A DNA stretch of 35,297 bases from VRUE01 sp035266685 (GCA_035266685.1 DATFMX010000099.1:1-35297), one strand, 5' to 3'; shown: positions 1 to 7,823, counted from the stretch's first letter. The notes: generated by a model not told the origin, from the letters alone. Program-made: numbers and translations.

Positions 1-683
1 CGGTCGGCGCCGACGACGCCGGCGTAGCCGACGTCGATCGCGCCCGAGTCGGCCATGTTGAGCCCGACGCGGAAGCCCATGAGAAAGAGCGCGGCGACCA
101 ATAGCCAGGCGGCCGGCCAGACCGGGCGCAGCCCGTCGCCGCGTCCCCGCAGCCCGATCCACAGGGAACGGGCGAGCAGGTAGAGCAGCGCCGGGTAGAC
201 CAGCGGCACCGACACTCCGATCTCGGCGCGGTTGAAGAAGTAGTTGGAAACGCCGAAGCTCAGCAGCACCAACAGATCGAGCGTCGCCACCCGCCACGGC
301 TTGCGCCAGTCGACCAGACCGAGCAGGAACAGCGCGCAGAGCGGCAGGAACACGTACGGGGCGTTGAGCTTGTGGCCGAAGGCGCCGCTGTACCCGCGCG
401 CCATCTTCCACAGCACCTGATGCCCGGTCCACGACTCGGTCACCTGGCCGGTCTTGGGGTCGACCAGGACCAGCGCCACCTCCTTTCCGGCGGCGAAGTA
501 CGCGATCTCCCAGTGCCCTTCGACCTTGGAGACGCTGTGGCTGAGCGTGCCGTTCTCTCGCTGCTCCTTGGCGACGTTGGAGTCGCGGCTCGCGATCGTC
601 GCTGCCCGTTCGCGATTCACCGCAGCCTCAGCGGGCGCGGCCAACAGCAGCATCGCCAGAGGAAGGAGCAGCCAGGCCTTCAC
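1..683 (-). CDS. Integral membrane protein of unknown function (3' end outside window)
   Basis: The reading frame starts with GTG at 683 and runs off the left edge after about 227 codons. The first ~20 residues (MKAWLLLPLAMLLLAAPAEA) look like a cleavable signal peptide. A soluble extracytoplasmic segment of about 100 residues follows. It contains a stretch like VEGHWEIAYF...VALVLVDPKTGQV that recalls PepSY-type folds, though this is only a resemblance. At least four hydrophobic segments come next. The start overlaps the TGA of the upstream phosphatase gene in a GTGA junction, so the two are translationally coupled and probably work in one process. The family is not recognised and the C-terminus is unseen. 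Coding is supported by the high-GC codon pattern and the coherent signal-peptide/TM layout. Confidence 0.75.
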   Translation of the reverse strand, partial: MKAWLLLPLAMLLLAAPAEAAVNRERAATIASRDSNVAKEQRENGTLSHSVSKVEGHWEIAYFAAGKEVALVLVDPKTGQVTESWTGHQVLWKMARGYSGAFGHKLNAPYVFLPLCALFLLGLVDWRKPWRVATLDLLVLLSFGVSNYFFNRAEIGVSVPLVYPALLYLLARSLWIGLRGRGDGLRPVWPAAWLLVAALFLMGFRVGLNMADSGAIDVGYAGVVGAD

Positions 684-2137
684 TCAACTCCGAAGTGCTC
701 GAGCACCACGGGCGCCACATCGCGCAGCGCCCAGCGGCCTCGGTCGCCCGCGTCGTCTGGACCGCAGCCGACGAAGAGCAGCGGCCCGAGGGAATCGCCG
801 GCGTGCAATGAGCCGTGGCTGCCGCCGCCCGCATGGCTCACGCCGCCCCAGTCCACGGCCTCGTAGCCGGGCGTCAGCGAGACGATGAAGTCGCCGGCGT
901 GCGGAGCGGTCACGGCGGAGAAGACCCGCAAGAGGGCATCGGGGTACTCGTCGCTGCGAAAGACGCCGGACTCGACCGAGGCCCCCAGCACGCCGAGGCT
1001 CCCGACGACGTCCCAGCGCTCTCCGCGCAGATCGGACAGCTCGTTCCCGGGCCGGAAGCGCAGGGCCTCGCCTTCCCGTTCGATCACCCCGTCGTCTCCG
1101 TCGCGCCGGCAGACGAGCTCGATTCCCTCGATCTCTCCCAGGCGCCGCCTGACCTCGTCCGGGGCCGCCCGCTCCCCCTCCCCGGGCAGCAGATAGACAT
1201 GGGCCGCTCGGCCCGTCGGGCTCACCGCGAGCTGCGCCAGCTCCGGCCTGTCCTCCGAGGGCGCCAGCACGGACCACTCGCGGCCGAGCACATCGGCGAG
1301 CGGCAGGCCGCGCTCGACCGGCGTCTGAGCGTGGTCGGCCAGCAGGATCACGGCGTGGTCGGCGAGGAACTCGTCGAGGCCGCCGCTCGCCTCGACGAGC
1401 TTGGCGAAGCAGTGGTCGGCCTTGGCGATCGACTCGACGCTCGCCTCGGGGCCGAAGCGGTGCGAGTAGTTGTCATTGTCGGGCAGCGAGAGCAGCAGGA
1501 AGTCGTAGGCGTCGAGTCGATCGAGCTCGGCTGCGCAGCAGGCCGAGTAGCCGTCGCGCGAGCCGGGGATCGAGGTCGATTTGCAGGGCACCTCGCGGCT
1601 CGCGTAGAGGTCGCCGTAGAAGAGCTCCGCCGGCCCCCAGGTGTGGTGGCGGAACTTCAGCCGCGTCGTCTCCACCGCCCGCCGCATCAGGCCGTCGAGC
1701 GAGACCTCGTGGCGGTGGCGACCGCGGTAGATCAGGAACGGCGTGCAGGCGGTCCGCACCCCGGCGTCGTCGAGCCGCTCGAACAGGGTGTCGACCGCGG
1801 GGTTGAGGTGGGCGAGGTTCATGTTGTAGACGAGGTCGTAGAGGGCGCGGAAGACGCCGACGGCCCGCGTCGCCTCCAGCGATGAGCCGTACTCGACGTA
1901 GCGCTGCTCCAGCTTGTGAAACCAGTTCATGCCGCTGATCCAGTGGTCGTCGGCGGCGACCCCGGTGACCATCTCGGCGCAGGCGACCGGCGTCACCGAG
2001 GGGAAGCTCGAGACGCAGTCGGGGATCAGCAGCCCGCGCTCAAGCAGAGCGCCGAAGGTCGGCGCGCGGTCTTCCGCCACGGCCCGTTCGAGCATGTCGG
2101 TGCGCAGCGAGTCGACGTAGGTGAGGACGAGCTTCAC
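680..2137 (-). CDS. Alkaline-phosphatase-superfamily protein (type I phosphodiesterase/nucleotide pyrophosphatase-like)
   Basis: 485 residues from GTG at 2137, which overlaps the TAG of the preceding gene. The N-terminus begins with a metal-binding Asp (TYVDSLRTDML), then a Ser/Thr-rich nucleophile region (CVSSFPSVTPVACAEMVTG). Further metal-ligand motifs follow: PDNDNYSHRFG, then LADHAQTPVE, and near the C-terminus GGSHGSLHAGD. This is the order of Asp/His ligands expected of the phosphodiesterase/phosphopentomutase-like alkaline phosphatase superfamily. No signal peptide is visible, so the enzyme is probably cytoplasmic. The substrate cannot be read from sequence; nucleotide-sugar, phospholipid-headgroup or phosphonate esters are all possible. 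It sits in a three-gene minus-strand operon between two membrane proteins, which hints at envelope metabolism (inference). Confidence 0.85.
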   Translation of the reverse strand: MKLVLTYVDSLRTDMLERAVAEDRAPTFGALLERGLLIPDCVSSFPSVTPVACAEMVTGVAADDHWISGMNWFHKLEQRYVEYGSSLEATRAVGVFRALYDLVYNMNLAHLNPAVDTLFERLDDAGVRTACTPFLIYRGRHRHEVSLDGLMRRAVETTRLKFRHHTWGPAELFYGDLYASREVPCKSTSIPGSRDGYSACCAAELDRLDAYDFLLLSLPDNDNYSHRFGPEASVESIAKADHCFAKLVEASGGLDEFLADHAVILLADHAQTPVERGLPLADVLGREWSVLAPSEDRPELAQLAVSPTGRAAHVYLLPGEGERAAPDEVRRRLGEIEGIELVCRRDGDDGVIEREGEALRFRPGNELSDLRGERWDVVGSLGVLGASVESGVFRSDEYPDALLRVFSAVTAPHAGDFIVSLTPGYEAVDWGGVSHAGGGSHGSLHAGDSLGPLLFVGCGPDDAGDRGRWALRDVAPVVLEHFGVE

Positions 2138-2571
2138 TAACGCAGCACGCGCAGCCCGGCGTGCTTGCGCTGCGCGCGGCGGTGGCGGGAGACGCCGAGC
2201 CAGACGAGCGCGACGATCACCAGCAGGGTGAGGACCGGCAACAGCAGCGCCGCGGCAACCACGACCAGCGCGGCGAGCGAGACGATGAAGCCGAGCGCCC
2301 CTCCCCCGCTCCCTTCGCGGCGGCTGGCGCCGCTGACGACGTCGCTGATCACCAGGCAGCCGAGCACCGCGCCGAGCGCGCAGAAGATCGCGCCGATCAG
2401 GCTGCCCAGGTCGGCCGCGCCGGCGAGCAGGAAGCCGATGACCAGGCCGATCACGGCGGCGAGCAGGGTCATCCGCCCGCGGGCCGAGCCGCGCGTGCCG
2501 GTGGTGCCGGCGAGCATGCCGATCGCGATGCCGATGCCGAGCTCGAGCCCGGTGCCTTCGAGGAAGCTCAC
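2137..2571 (-). CDS. Small polytopic membrane protein
   Basis: 144 residues from GTG at 2571. There are about four hydrophobic segments, rich in Ala/Gly/Leu/Val, and a basic C-terminal tail (SRHRRAQRKHAG). The pattern of glycine-rich TM helices around LIGAIFCALGAVLGCLVISDV resembles small DUF4203-like or glycine-zipper membrane proteins, but no family is firmly recognised. It is the first gene of the minus-strand operon running to the left edge. A -10-like TAGGTT lies exactly 6 nt before the GTG, so the transcript may be leaderless. Its stop codon shares two bases with the next gene's GTG. Confidence 0.7.
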   Translation of the reverse strand: MSFLEGTGLELGIGIAIGMLAGTTGTRGSARGRMTLLAAVIGLVIGFLLAGAADLGSLIGAIFCALGAVLGCLVISDVVSGASRREGSGGGALGFIVSLAALVVVAAALLLPVLTLLVIVALVWLGVSRHRRAQRKHAGLRVLR

Positions 2572-2577
2572 GGGGAA

Positions 2578-2587
2578 AACCTACACT
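2578..2587. promoter_or_regulatory. Overlapping head-to-head -10 elements for two leaderless divergent genes
   Basis: The gap between the divergent starts (2571 minus, 2594 plus) is only 22 bp. On plus, TACACT (2582-2587) lies 6 nt before the ATG at 2594. On minus, TAGGTT (2583-2578) lies 6 nt before the GTG at 2571. Both fit TANNNT, and the two hexamers overlap by two bases. No Shine-Dalgarno sequence has room on either side. The -35 regions would lie inside the opposing coding sequences. Leaderless transcription is common in actinobacteria. Confidence 0.55.
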
Positions 2588-2593
2588 CCAGGG

Positions 2594-3946
2594 ATGGAAG
2601 AGACGCCGCACCGGCGCCGCGCCCACACCCGCAGTCGGGACCTCGAGCGCTACGCCGGGCTGTTCGCCGCCCGCACCAGCGTGATGCGGTCCTCGGCGAT
2701 GCGCGACCTGATGGCGGTCACGGCGCGGCCCGAGGTGATCTCGCTGGCCGGCGGCCTGCCCGACACCTCGACCTTCCCGGCGGGGACCTTCGCCGCCCAG
2801 ATGACCAGGATCGCGCAGGAGTCGACGGCGGAGGCGCTGCAGTACGGGCCGACCGAGGGCTTCGCCGAGACGGTCGACTGCATCCTCGAGGTGATGGGCG
2901 CCGAGGGCATGCTGCCCGACCCCGACGATGTGATCGTCACCACCGGCGGCCAGCAGGCGATCGACCTGGTCTGCAAGACGCTGGTCGATCCCGGCGATGT
3001 GGTGATCTGCGAGGCGCCGACCTACCCGGGCGCCGTGCCGGTCTTCTGCAGCTACCAGGCGGAGACGATCCAGGTCGAGTGCGACGGCGACGGGATGAAG
3101 ATCGACGAACTCGAAGCGGTGCTGGAGCGGCTCGGCACCGAGGGCCGGCGGCCGAAATTCGTCTACTCGGTGCCGACCTTCCAGAATCCGGCCGGGGTGA
3201 CGATGTCGCTGGAGCGGCGGCGACGCCTGGTCGAGCTGGCGCGCCTCAACGAGCTGCTCGTCGTCGAGGACAACCCGTACGGCCTGTTGCGCTTCGGCGG
3301 TGAGCCGCTGCCGCCGCTCTACCAGCTCGACGGTGGCGACTTCGTGATCTACATCGGCACGCTCTCCAAGATCCTCTCCCCCGGCATCCGCCTCGGCTGG
3401 GCCGTGGCGCCGCCGCCGGTGATGGAGAAGATCGTGCTCGGCAAGCAGGCCTCCGACCTCTGCACCTCGACCCTGACCCAGCACTTCGTGCGCGAGTACT
3501 TCAGCGAAGGCCGCTGGCGCGAGTACATCGCCGACCTGGTCGAGCTCTACCGCGGCCGGCGCGACGTCATGGTCGAGGCGCTGCGCGAGCACTTCCCGGC
3601 GCAGGCGAGCTGGACCGAACCGCAGGGCGGCCTGTTCATCTGGGCGACCCTGCCCGAGTACATCGACACCAGCGACCTGCTGGCCAAGGCGCTGCGCGAG
3701 GACGTCGCCTTCGTCCCCGGCCAGGCCGCTTTCGTCGACGAAAGCCGCGGACGCAACTCGATGCGGCTCAACTTCTCCGGCGTCGGCGACGAGGAGATCC
3801 GCGAGGGTGTGCGCCGGATCGGCAAGGCGATCGCCGAGCAGGTGGAGCTGTACGGGGCGTTGACAGGTGAGCAGGGGACCGGGTCGAAACCCGCCGAGCC
3901 GGATGAGGGCGCCGTATTGCCTTTCCGTAAACGGGAGTCGGCGTGA
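2594..3946 (+). CDS. PLP-dependent aminotransferase, fold type I (MocR/2-aminoadipate aminotransferase-like)
   Basis: 450 residues from ATG at 2594; the open frame extends further upstream but that part is antisense to the neighbouring gene. Family motifs: SLAGGLPD near residue 50, YGPTEGFAE, TTGGQQAIDLVCKTL (PLP phosphate region), VPTFQNPAGVTMS (Asn contacting the pyridine oxygen), EDNPYGLLRF, and the Schiff-base lysine in TLSKILSPGIRLGW at about K259. There is no N-terminal GntR domain, so it is an enzyme rather than a MocR regulator. The group includes LysN-type 2-aminoadipate and aromatic/branched-chain aminotransferases; substrate is not resolvable here. The C-terminal tail (residues ~425-450) is polar. 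Its TGA overlaps the GTG of the following ddl (GTGA), so the two are coupled. Confidence 0.9.
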   Translation: MEETPHRRRAHTRSRDLERYAGLFAARTSVMRSSAMRDLMAVTARPEVISLAGGLPDTSTFPAGTFAAQMTRIAQESTAEALQYGPTEGFAETVDCILEVMGAEGMLPDPDDVIVTTGGQQAIDLVCKTLVDPGDVVICEAPTYPGAVPVFCSYQAETIQVECDGDGMKIDELEAVLERLGTEGRRPKFVYSVPTFQNPAGVTMSLERRRRLVELARLNELLVVEDNPYGLLRFGGEPLPPLYQLDGGDFVIYIGTLSKILSPGIRLGWAVAPPPVMEKIVLGKQASDLCTSTLTQHFVREYFSEGRWREYIADLVELYRGRRDVMVEALREHFPAQASWTEPQGGLFIWATLPEYIDTSDLLAKALREDVAFVPGQAAFVDESRGRNSMRLNFSGVGDEEIREGVRRIGKAIAEQVELYGALTGEQGTGSKPAEPDEGAVLPFRKRESA

Positions 3947-4875
3947 GGGTCGCGGTGCTGAAGGGTGGGCGCTCGCTGGAGCGCGGCGTCTCGCTGCGCT
4001 CGGGCGCGCGGGTCGAGGACGCGCTCGAGCGGCTCGGCCACGAGCCGCTGCCGATCGACGCGGGCGGCGACCTGGTCAAGCGGCTCGTGGCGGAGCGAGC
4101 CGACGTCGTCTTCGTCGCCATGCACGGCCCGGGCGGCGAGGACGGCACGGTGCAGGAGCTGCTCGAGATCCTCGGCCTGCCCTTCACCGGCCCCGGCGTC
4201 GCGGCCTGCGCCCGCTGCATCGACAAGGTCCTCGCCAAGCACGAGCTGCGCGGCGCCGGCGTGCCGACGCCAGACTGGTTCGCCTTCAACGAGACGGCAT
4301 TCCGGGAGCTCGGCGCGGCGGACGCGCTCGGCGAGCTCGAGCAGCGGCTCGGCTTCCCGCTCGTGGTCAAGCCGAGCCGCGGCGGCTCGGCGCTCGGGGT
4401 CAAGTTCGCCGCCAGCTGGTTCGAGGTACCCGAGGCGCTGGTATCCGCCTTCAGCTACGACGAGCGGGTCCTGCTGGAGCGCTTCGTCGAGGGGCGAGAG
4501 CTGGCGGTCAGCGTGCTCGGCGGGGAAGCGCTGCCGATCGTCGAGGCGATCCCCGGCGACGGCGACCGCTACGACTTCGAGGCCCGCTACGAGATCGGCC
4601 GCACCGAGTTCACCTGTCCGGCCGAGCTCGGCGAGGCCGACGCGGCGGCGGTGCGGGAGGCGGCGCTGGGCGCCTACGAGGCGCTCGGCTGCTCGGGCTT
4701 CTCGCGAGTCGACCTGATCCTCGGGCAGGACGGCCCGCAGGTGCTCGAGGTCAACGCGATCCCCGGCCTCACCGACACCAGCCTGCTCCCCCAGGCCGCC
4801 GAGGCGGCCGGCATGTCGTTCGAGGAACTCGTGGAGAAGATTCTCGAACTGGCGCTGAATCCCGCCGCTACCTAG
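3943..4875 (+). CDS. ddl: D-alanine--D-alanine ligase family protein (ATP-grasp), paralogue 1
   Basis: 310 residues from GTG at 3943. The ligase would make D-Ala-D-Ala (or a related D-dipeptide/depsipeptide) with ATP for peptidoglycan precursors. Seen motifs: KGGRSLERGVSLRSG (Glu of the D-Ala1 site), MHGPGGEDGTVQ, LPFTGPG, the Gly-rich loop KPSRGGSALGV, and the C-terminal ATP/Mg site LEVNAIPGLTDTSLLPQAA. In the omega-loop segment it reads YDFEARY, where E. coli DdlB has YDYEAKY. The DdlB Tyr212 and Lys215 positions are therefore Phe and Arg, and the second Ser of the GSS loop is Ala. It belongs to a two-gene unit with the aminotransferase, away from the wall cluster that holds the other ddl. 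It may be a housekeeping duplicate or have a shifted substrate; specificity cannot be decided from sequence alone. Confidence 0.88.
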   Translation: MRVAVLKGGRSLERGVSLRSGARVEDALERLGHEPLPIDAGGDLVKRLVAERADVVFVAMHGPGGEDGTVQELLEILGLPFTGPGVAACARCIDKVLAKHELRGAGVPTPDWFAFNETAFRELGAADALGELEQRLGFPLVVKPSRGGSALGVKFAASWFEVPEALVSAFSYDERVLLERFVEGRELAVSVLGGEALPIVEAIPGDGDRYDFEARYEIGRTEFTCPAELGEADAAAVREAALGAYEALGCSGFSRVDLILGQDGPQVLEVNAIPGLTDTSLLPQAAEAAGMSFEELVEKILELALNPAAT

Positions 4876-4879
4876 AGCT

Positions 4880-5371
4880 TCAGGAAGCTCCCTCGGCAAA
4901 ATCGTCGGGAGTTACCTCGTCGAGGAACTCTTTGAATTTGTCGACGACCTCCTCGGTGTCCTCGACCTCGTGCTCGAACTCGATCGCCGACTCCTCGATC
5001 ACCTCCTCGGCCGCGAAGATCGGCGCCGAGACGCGGACCGCCAGGGCCAGTGCGTCGGAGGGGCGCGAGTCGATCTCCAGCTCCGCGCCGTTGATCGAGA
5101 CGGTGATCGAGGCGTAGAACGTGTTGTCGCGCAGTTCGGTGACGGAGACCCGCTCGCATTTGGCGTTGAACTGGTCGAGCATGTCGGAGAGCAGGTCGTG
5201 GGTCATCGGCCGCGGCGTCGAAGCCCCCTGCAGCTTCATCAGGATCGCCGCCGCCTCCGGGTGGCCGATCCAGATCGGCAGGAACTGGTTGCCGTCAACC
5301 GTCTTCAACAAGACAATCGGCTGCTTGCCGACCATGTCGAAGCTGACCCCGTAGATCTGCATCTGCTGCAA
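4880..5371 (-). CDS. Bifunctional nuclease family protein (BFN/DUF151)
   Basis: 163 residues. The domain is marked by KQPIVLLKTVDGNQFLPIWIG, a conserved Glu-Ala-Ala segment (HPEAAAILMKLQG), PRPMTHDLLSDML and the family signature IDSRPSDALALAVR at about residues 100-113. An acidic tail follows (EFEHEVEDTEEVVDKFKEF). Members occur in plants, Thermotoga and actinobacteria; nuclease activity has been reported for some, but the bacterial role is poorly known. TTG at 5371 has GGAG 7 nt upstream; ATG at 5362 is the alternative start. The gene converges on ddl, with stops 4 nt apart. A consensus TATAAT lies at 5407-5402. Confidence 0.88.
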   Translation of the reverse strand: MQQMQIYGVSFDMVGKQPIVLLKTVDGNQFLPIWIGHPEAAAILMKLQGASTPRPMTHDLLSDMLDQFNAKCERVSVTELRDNTFYASITVSINGAELEIDSRPSDALALAVRVSAPIFAAEEVIEESAIEFEHEVEDTEEVVDKFKEFLDEVTPDDFAEGAS

Positions 5372-5401
5372 AATTCCGCTCCGAGCCGAGGTGGACCGCT
5401 A

Positions 5402-5407
5402 ATTATA
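5402..5407 (-). promoter_or_regulatory. -10 element of the bifunctional-nuclease gene
   Basis: Perfect TATAAT on the minus strand, about 30 nt before the TTG start at 5371. This leaves a short leader with a GGAG Shine-Dalgarno. No convincing -35 hexamer is visible 16-18 nt upstream. Confidence 0.55.
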
Positions 5408-5476
5408 GGTACGGCTAAGCACCGCTCCGCCATCTGGCTACCCGTCGAGTCGAGTCGTTGCCCCGCAGCGTCGCGG

Positions 5477-5525
5477 CAGTGGGCGATCCTGGATTCAAGC
5501 CAGGGACCTCGTCCTCATCAGAGAC
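5477..5525 (-). repeat. Degenerate copy of the tRNA-Ile 3' part (putative att site)
   Basis: 49 bp match 7747-7795 at 46 positions, in direct orientation. The copy contains the anticodon-loop, variable, T-arm and acceptor 3' portion of tRNA-Ile but no 5' half. Two of the three mismatches fall in the T-loop and destroy the GTTCGAATC consensus, so it is not a functional tRNA. A displaced 3' tRNA end is the usual scar of integration into a tRNA gene. It marks the far end of the islet. Confidence 0.8.
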
Positions 5526-5725
5526 TAGCGACACCGAGCGGCAAATGGCCTCGGGTCAGGCAGCGGTGGAACGCTCGGCGGAACCCCCGCAGCCAGGCGC
5601 TTCATGGTCAATCCGATTTGTAGACCCTTGGGTTCCGCGCTCCGGATCAGCTCGGCAGATAGGCCGCAGTGGCTCATAGCTGACCTTGCACCTCGCTAGC
5701 CACCGCCACCTTGTGTCCTCGAACG
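5526..5725. other. Islet stretch without a convincing gene
   Basis: Together with 5372-5476 this makes about 350 bp with no gene that I can support. A 65-codon minus frame (5556-5753) is open, but it has no Shine-Dalgarno, no recognisable motif, and overlaps the end of the next gene. The stretch is probably decayed mobile DNA. Confidence 0.4.
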
Positions 5726-6238
5726 TCACCTCGTCGAACCGGCTACCGAGCAAGCCCGTTCGAGGAAGGTGCGCCTCTCTTCCTTAATTGCTTCCCGAAT
5801 CGCACCGAGCTGCTCCTCTCGGTCCTTCTCCTCCTCGGCTGGATCATCGGCGGCTTCGAGCAACTCTGCGATTTTGCTCCAGAATGCCCAGTAGCTCCTA
5901 GCTACTGGGTGGTCTCGGCCAATGCGAATAGCAAGACGCTGGGCCTGGTCCATCACTAAGACAACCTGCCCGCGCAGTGCGTTTAGATGCTCCTGGCCGT
6001 CGGCAGAATCGACTTCGCAATCGCGAATATCACCGGATACATGCCCCGCCGTCTCCATCGTCGAAGCGACAGTCTGAGCGGCGGAATCAAGCATCTCCCG
6101 CAGTTCGCCAAGGTCCTTGTCCTCGCGTTCCTTATGGAAACGCTGCTTCTGATTGAAATACGCAGCGAAAGGAGCAGAAAGACCCACCGCACCAGTAACT
6201 GCCACGCTCACAATTGCAACTGTCGTAGAGTCGGCCAT
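5726..6238 (-). CDS. Single-TM coiled-coil protein of unknown function
   Basis: 170 residues from ATG at 6238. Residues ~5-27 form one hydrophobic segment (VAIVSVAVTGAVGLSAPFAA), giving an N-terminal anchor. The rest is highly charged and helical, with coiled-coil-like runs (FHKEREDKDLGELREML, then EEEKDREEQLGAIREAIKEE). The domain faces the cytoplasm if the N-terminus is outside; topology is not certain. A TAGAAT -10 sits 9 nt before the ATG, with GGAG in between. The gene is inside the tRNA-bounded islet, downstream of the toxin. No family recognised; small anchored coiled-coil proteins of this layout are common cargo of actinobacterial islands. Confidence 0.55.
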   Translation of the reverse strand: MADSTTVAIVSVAVTGAVGLSAPFAAYFNQKQRFHKEREDKDLGELREMLDSAAQTVASTMETAGHVSGDIRDCEVDSADGQEHLNALRGQVVLVMDQAQRLAIRIGRDHPVARSYWAFWSKIAELLEAADDPAEEEKDREEQLGAIREAIKEERRTFLERACSVAGSTR

Positions 6239-6482
6239 TGCTCCACGATTCTATCCACGGCCTGCCTCACTCAGCCCTCCGGCTCAAATCCTCGGATCTT
6301 TCAGGCCTTCCTATCCTGCTCGTCTGCCTGGCCTCGGGCTTCCTCGGCACTCCGCGTCGACTGCCATTCCCTCCCGGCAACCACCGCCACTCCCGGCTCT
6401 CAGCGCAGTACGCCTCGCTCGCAGTTTCGGTCGCGGCCGGGGTGCCAGCCAGGCCAGCGCGCCATTTGCGATTCGGTGAAAG

Positions 6483-6869
6483 TCACGGATAGTCGTAATG
6501 GCGACAGGTGTTGTCGTCCTCGATCTCCACAACGTGATTGACCATCAGAGCGGCCGGTTCTTTGCCGCCTTCCCCAGCCTCCTGCTCGATGCTATCGATG
6601 GCAGTTGCCATCCATGCCCGCTCTTGGCTTTTCGCTGCGAGCGGCATCACGACGAGTCCCGGATGCAGGGCCGCGTCTTCCGCCAGCTTCAAGAAGTCAT
6701 CGGCGTTGTTGGTGACGAGCACTCGATCCTCGTCCATGCACAGCTGGGCGACTTCGCGGTCACTCGCGCTCAGCATTCCCCGGTCGCGGCTACAAGTGGC
6801 GTCGTATCCAGCCTGGTGGCAGTCCTGAACCAAGGCTGGCGACAGATCCTCGTCGACGAAGAACCGCAC
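6483..6869 (-). CDS. DUF5615 PIN-like toxin
   Basis: 128 residues from GTG at 6869 (MRFFVDEDLSP); an upstream TTG at 6884 would add five residues but lies inside the antitoxin gene. The N-terminal RFFVDEDLSP with clustered acids is the hallmark of the DUF5615/Mut7-C-like PIN fold. LCMDEDRVLVTNNADDFLKLA supplies the second acidic group (Asp-Asp-Phe). PIN-like proteins are metal-dependent ribonucleases, which fits a toxin. The C-terminus (residues ~100-128) is an acidic extension. The GTG shares one base with the antitoxin's TAG, as in a tight antitoxin-first TA operon. Confidence 0.8.
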   Translation of the reverse strand: MRFFVDEDLSPALVQDCHQAGYDATCSRDRGMLSASDREVAQLCMDEDRVLVTNNADDFLKLAEDAALHPGLVVMPLAAKSQERAWMATAIDSIEQEAGEGGKEPAALMVNHVVEIEDDNTCRHYDYP

Positions 6870-7513
6870 TACGCATCCCGCCAAGGCCGCGCGGGGCGTC
6901 CTCGGCGGGGATGCGACTGCGCGTAGATCGAGGCAGTCTGAAATGCCTTGCGAGAGATGTGAGGATAGTCGTCAAGCAGATCGTCAATCGAGTCTCCGCC
7001 CTTCACCCGCTCCGCAACCGCGCGAACGGGAAGTCGCGTACCGGCGATCACCGGCTCCCCCTGCCTGATGTCTGGATTGGATTCGATGAAGCGCAGCCGA
7101 TCCTCGCGGTAGCCCATCATCTGGTCGACCAGCGTGCGGAATTCAGGGTCGAGACGAATCACAACCACATCGCTCAGCGATAGCTCCGATGCCTTCCCCG
7201 GTCGGTAGGGCTGCGCCTCGTGCAGCCAGCGGCGGATTGTGCGCTTGGTCTGCGATTTGAGCGGGAACCCGGCCTTTCCGATCACCGCCAGCGCCATCAC
7301 ATCGTCAGCGTCAAGAAGCGTCCCGGCCCTCAGTCGGCGGGCCTTGACGACGTTCTCCTCAATCGCTTTGTCAACCGTTTTCAGCGGGACGTCAGCGAGC
7401 ACAGCCGCCTCGCGGCGCGAGAACAACTTCGCGGCACTCCGGGTTCGAGCCGGGGCCTTTGGCGTGGCCTTTTTGGCGGTGCCTTTCTTAGCGTTCTTGC
7501 GTACGGTGGGCAT
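6869..7513 (-). CDS. DUF433 antitoxin with N-terminal helix-turn-helix
   Basis: 214 residues from ATG at 7513, preceded by a good Shine-Dalgarno (AAGGGG, 7 nt spacing). Residues 1-30 are a Lys/Ala/Arg-rich disordered tail (RKNAKKGTAKKATPKAPA). Residues ~33-85 resemble a MerR-like winged helix (FSRREAAVLADVPLKTVDKAI ... LLDADDVMAL). The C-terminal ~80 residues carry the DUF433 core (GEPVIAGTRLPVRAVAERV, then SIDDLLDDYPHISRKAFQTA). DUF433 proteins are partners of DUF5615 toxins. The operon is probably autorepressed through the HTH. At 214 residues it is much longer than minimal DUF433 antitoxins (~75-100), because of the HTH and tail. Confidence 0.8.
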   Translation of the reverse strand: MPTVRKNAKKGTAKKATPKAPARTRSAAKLFSRREAAVLADVPLKTVDKAIEENVVKARRLRAGTLLDADDVMALAVIGKAGFPLKSQTKRTIRRWLHEAQPYRPGKASELSLSDVVVIRLDPEFRTLVDQMMGYREDRLRFIESNPDIRQGEPVIAGTRLPVRAVAERVKGGDSIDDLLDDYPHISRKAFQTASIYAQSHPRRGRPARPWRDA

Positions 7514-7701
7514 AATCAATCCCCTTTACGGGACAATTTAACAGCACCCTTCGGCTGTAGCCTGATCTAGGTGCAGTTGGGCGAGGCCCGGAACCCGGCC
7601 TCTTCCTGGGAGATACCGGGTTCCTGCGCGCCCGGCGCAGGTGCTCGTCAAGGATGGCGCTACAGCGACACGCTCGCACTACCGCTTCCGGGTGGTGTGT
7701 G

Positions 7702-7737
7702 GCCTCCGAACCCCTTCAATTAGCCCTTTTCGGAGGC
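7702..7737. terminator. Possible hairpin downstream of tRNA-Ile
   Basis: A 9-bp perfect inverted repeat (GCCTCCGAA at 7702-7710, TTCGGAGGC at 7729-7737) with an 18-nt loop, 12 nt past the tRNA 3' end. There is no U-tract on the minus strand, so terminator function is weakly supported. It may instead be a processing or element-end structure. Confidence 0.35.
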
Positions 7738-7749
7738 TTGCCTGTTCAG

Positions 7750-7813
<64 letters not shown>

Positions 7814-7823
<10 letters not shown>

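Noticed and set aside
2138..3592. Very long minus-strand open frame spanning the phosphatase and the aminotransferase
   Set aside because: Only its 3' part (680-2137) is the real phosphatase; the rest is antisense to the aminotransferase and lacks any domain logic, as is common in high-GC DNA.
5477..5525. A second tRNA-Ile gene
   Set aside because: Only the 3' part is present and the T-loop is mutated; no 5' half or D-arm is found upstream.
5556..5753. 65-codon minus frame in the islet
   Set aside because: No ribosome-binding site, no motif, and it overlaps the 3' end of the 170-residue gene.
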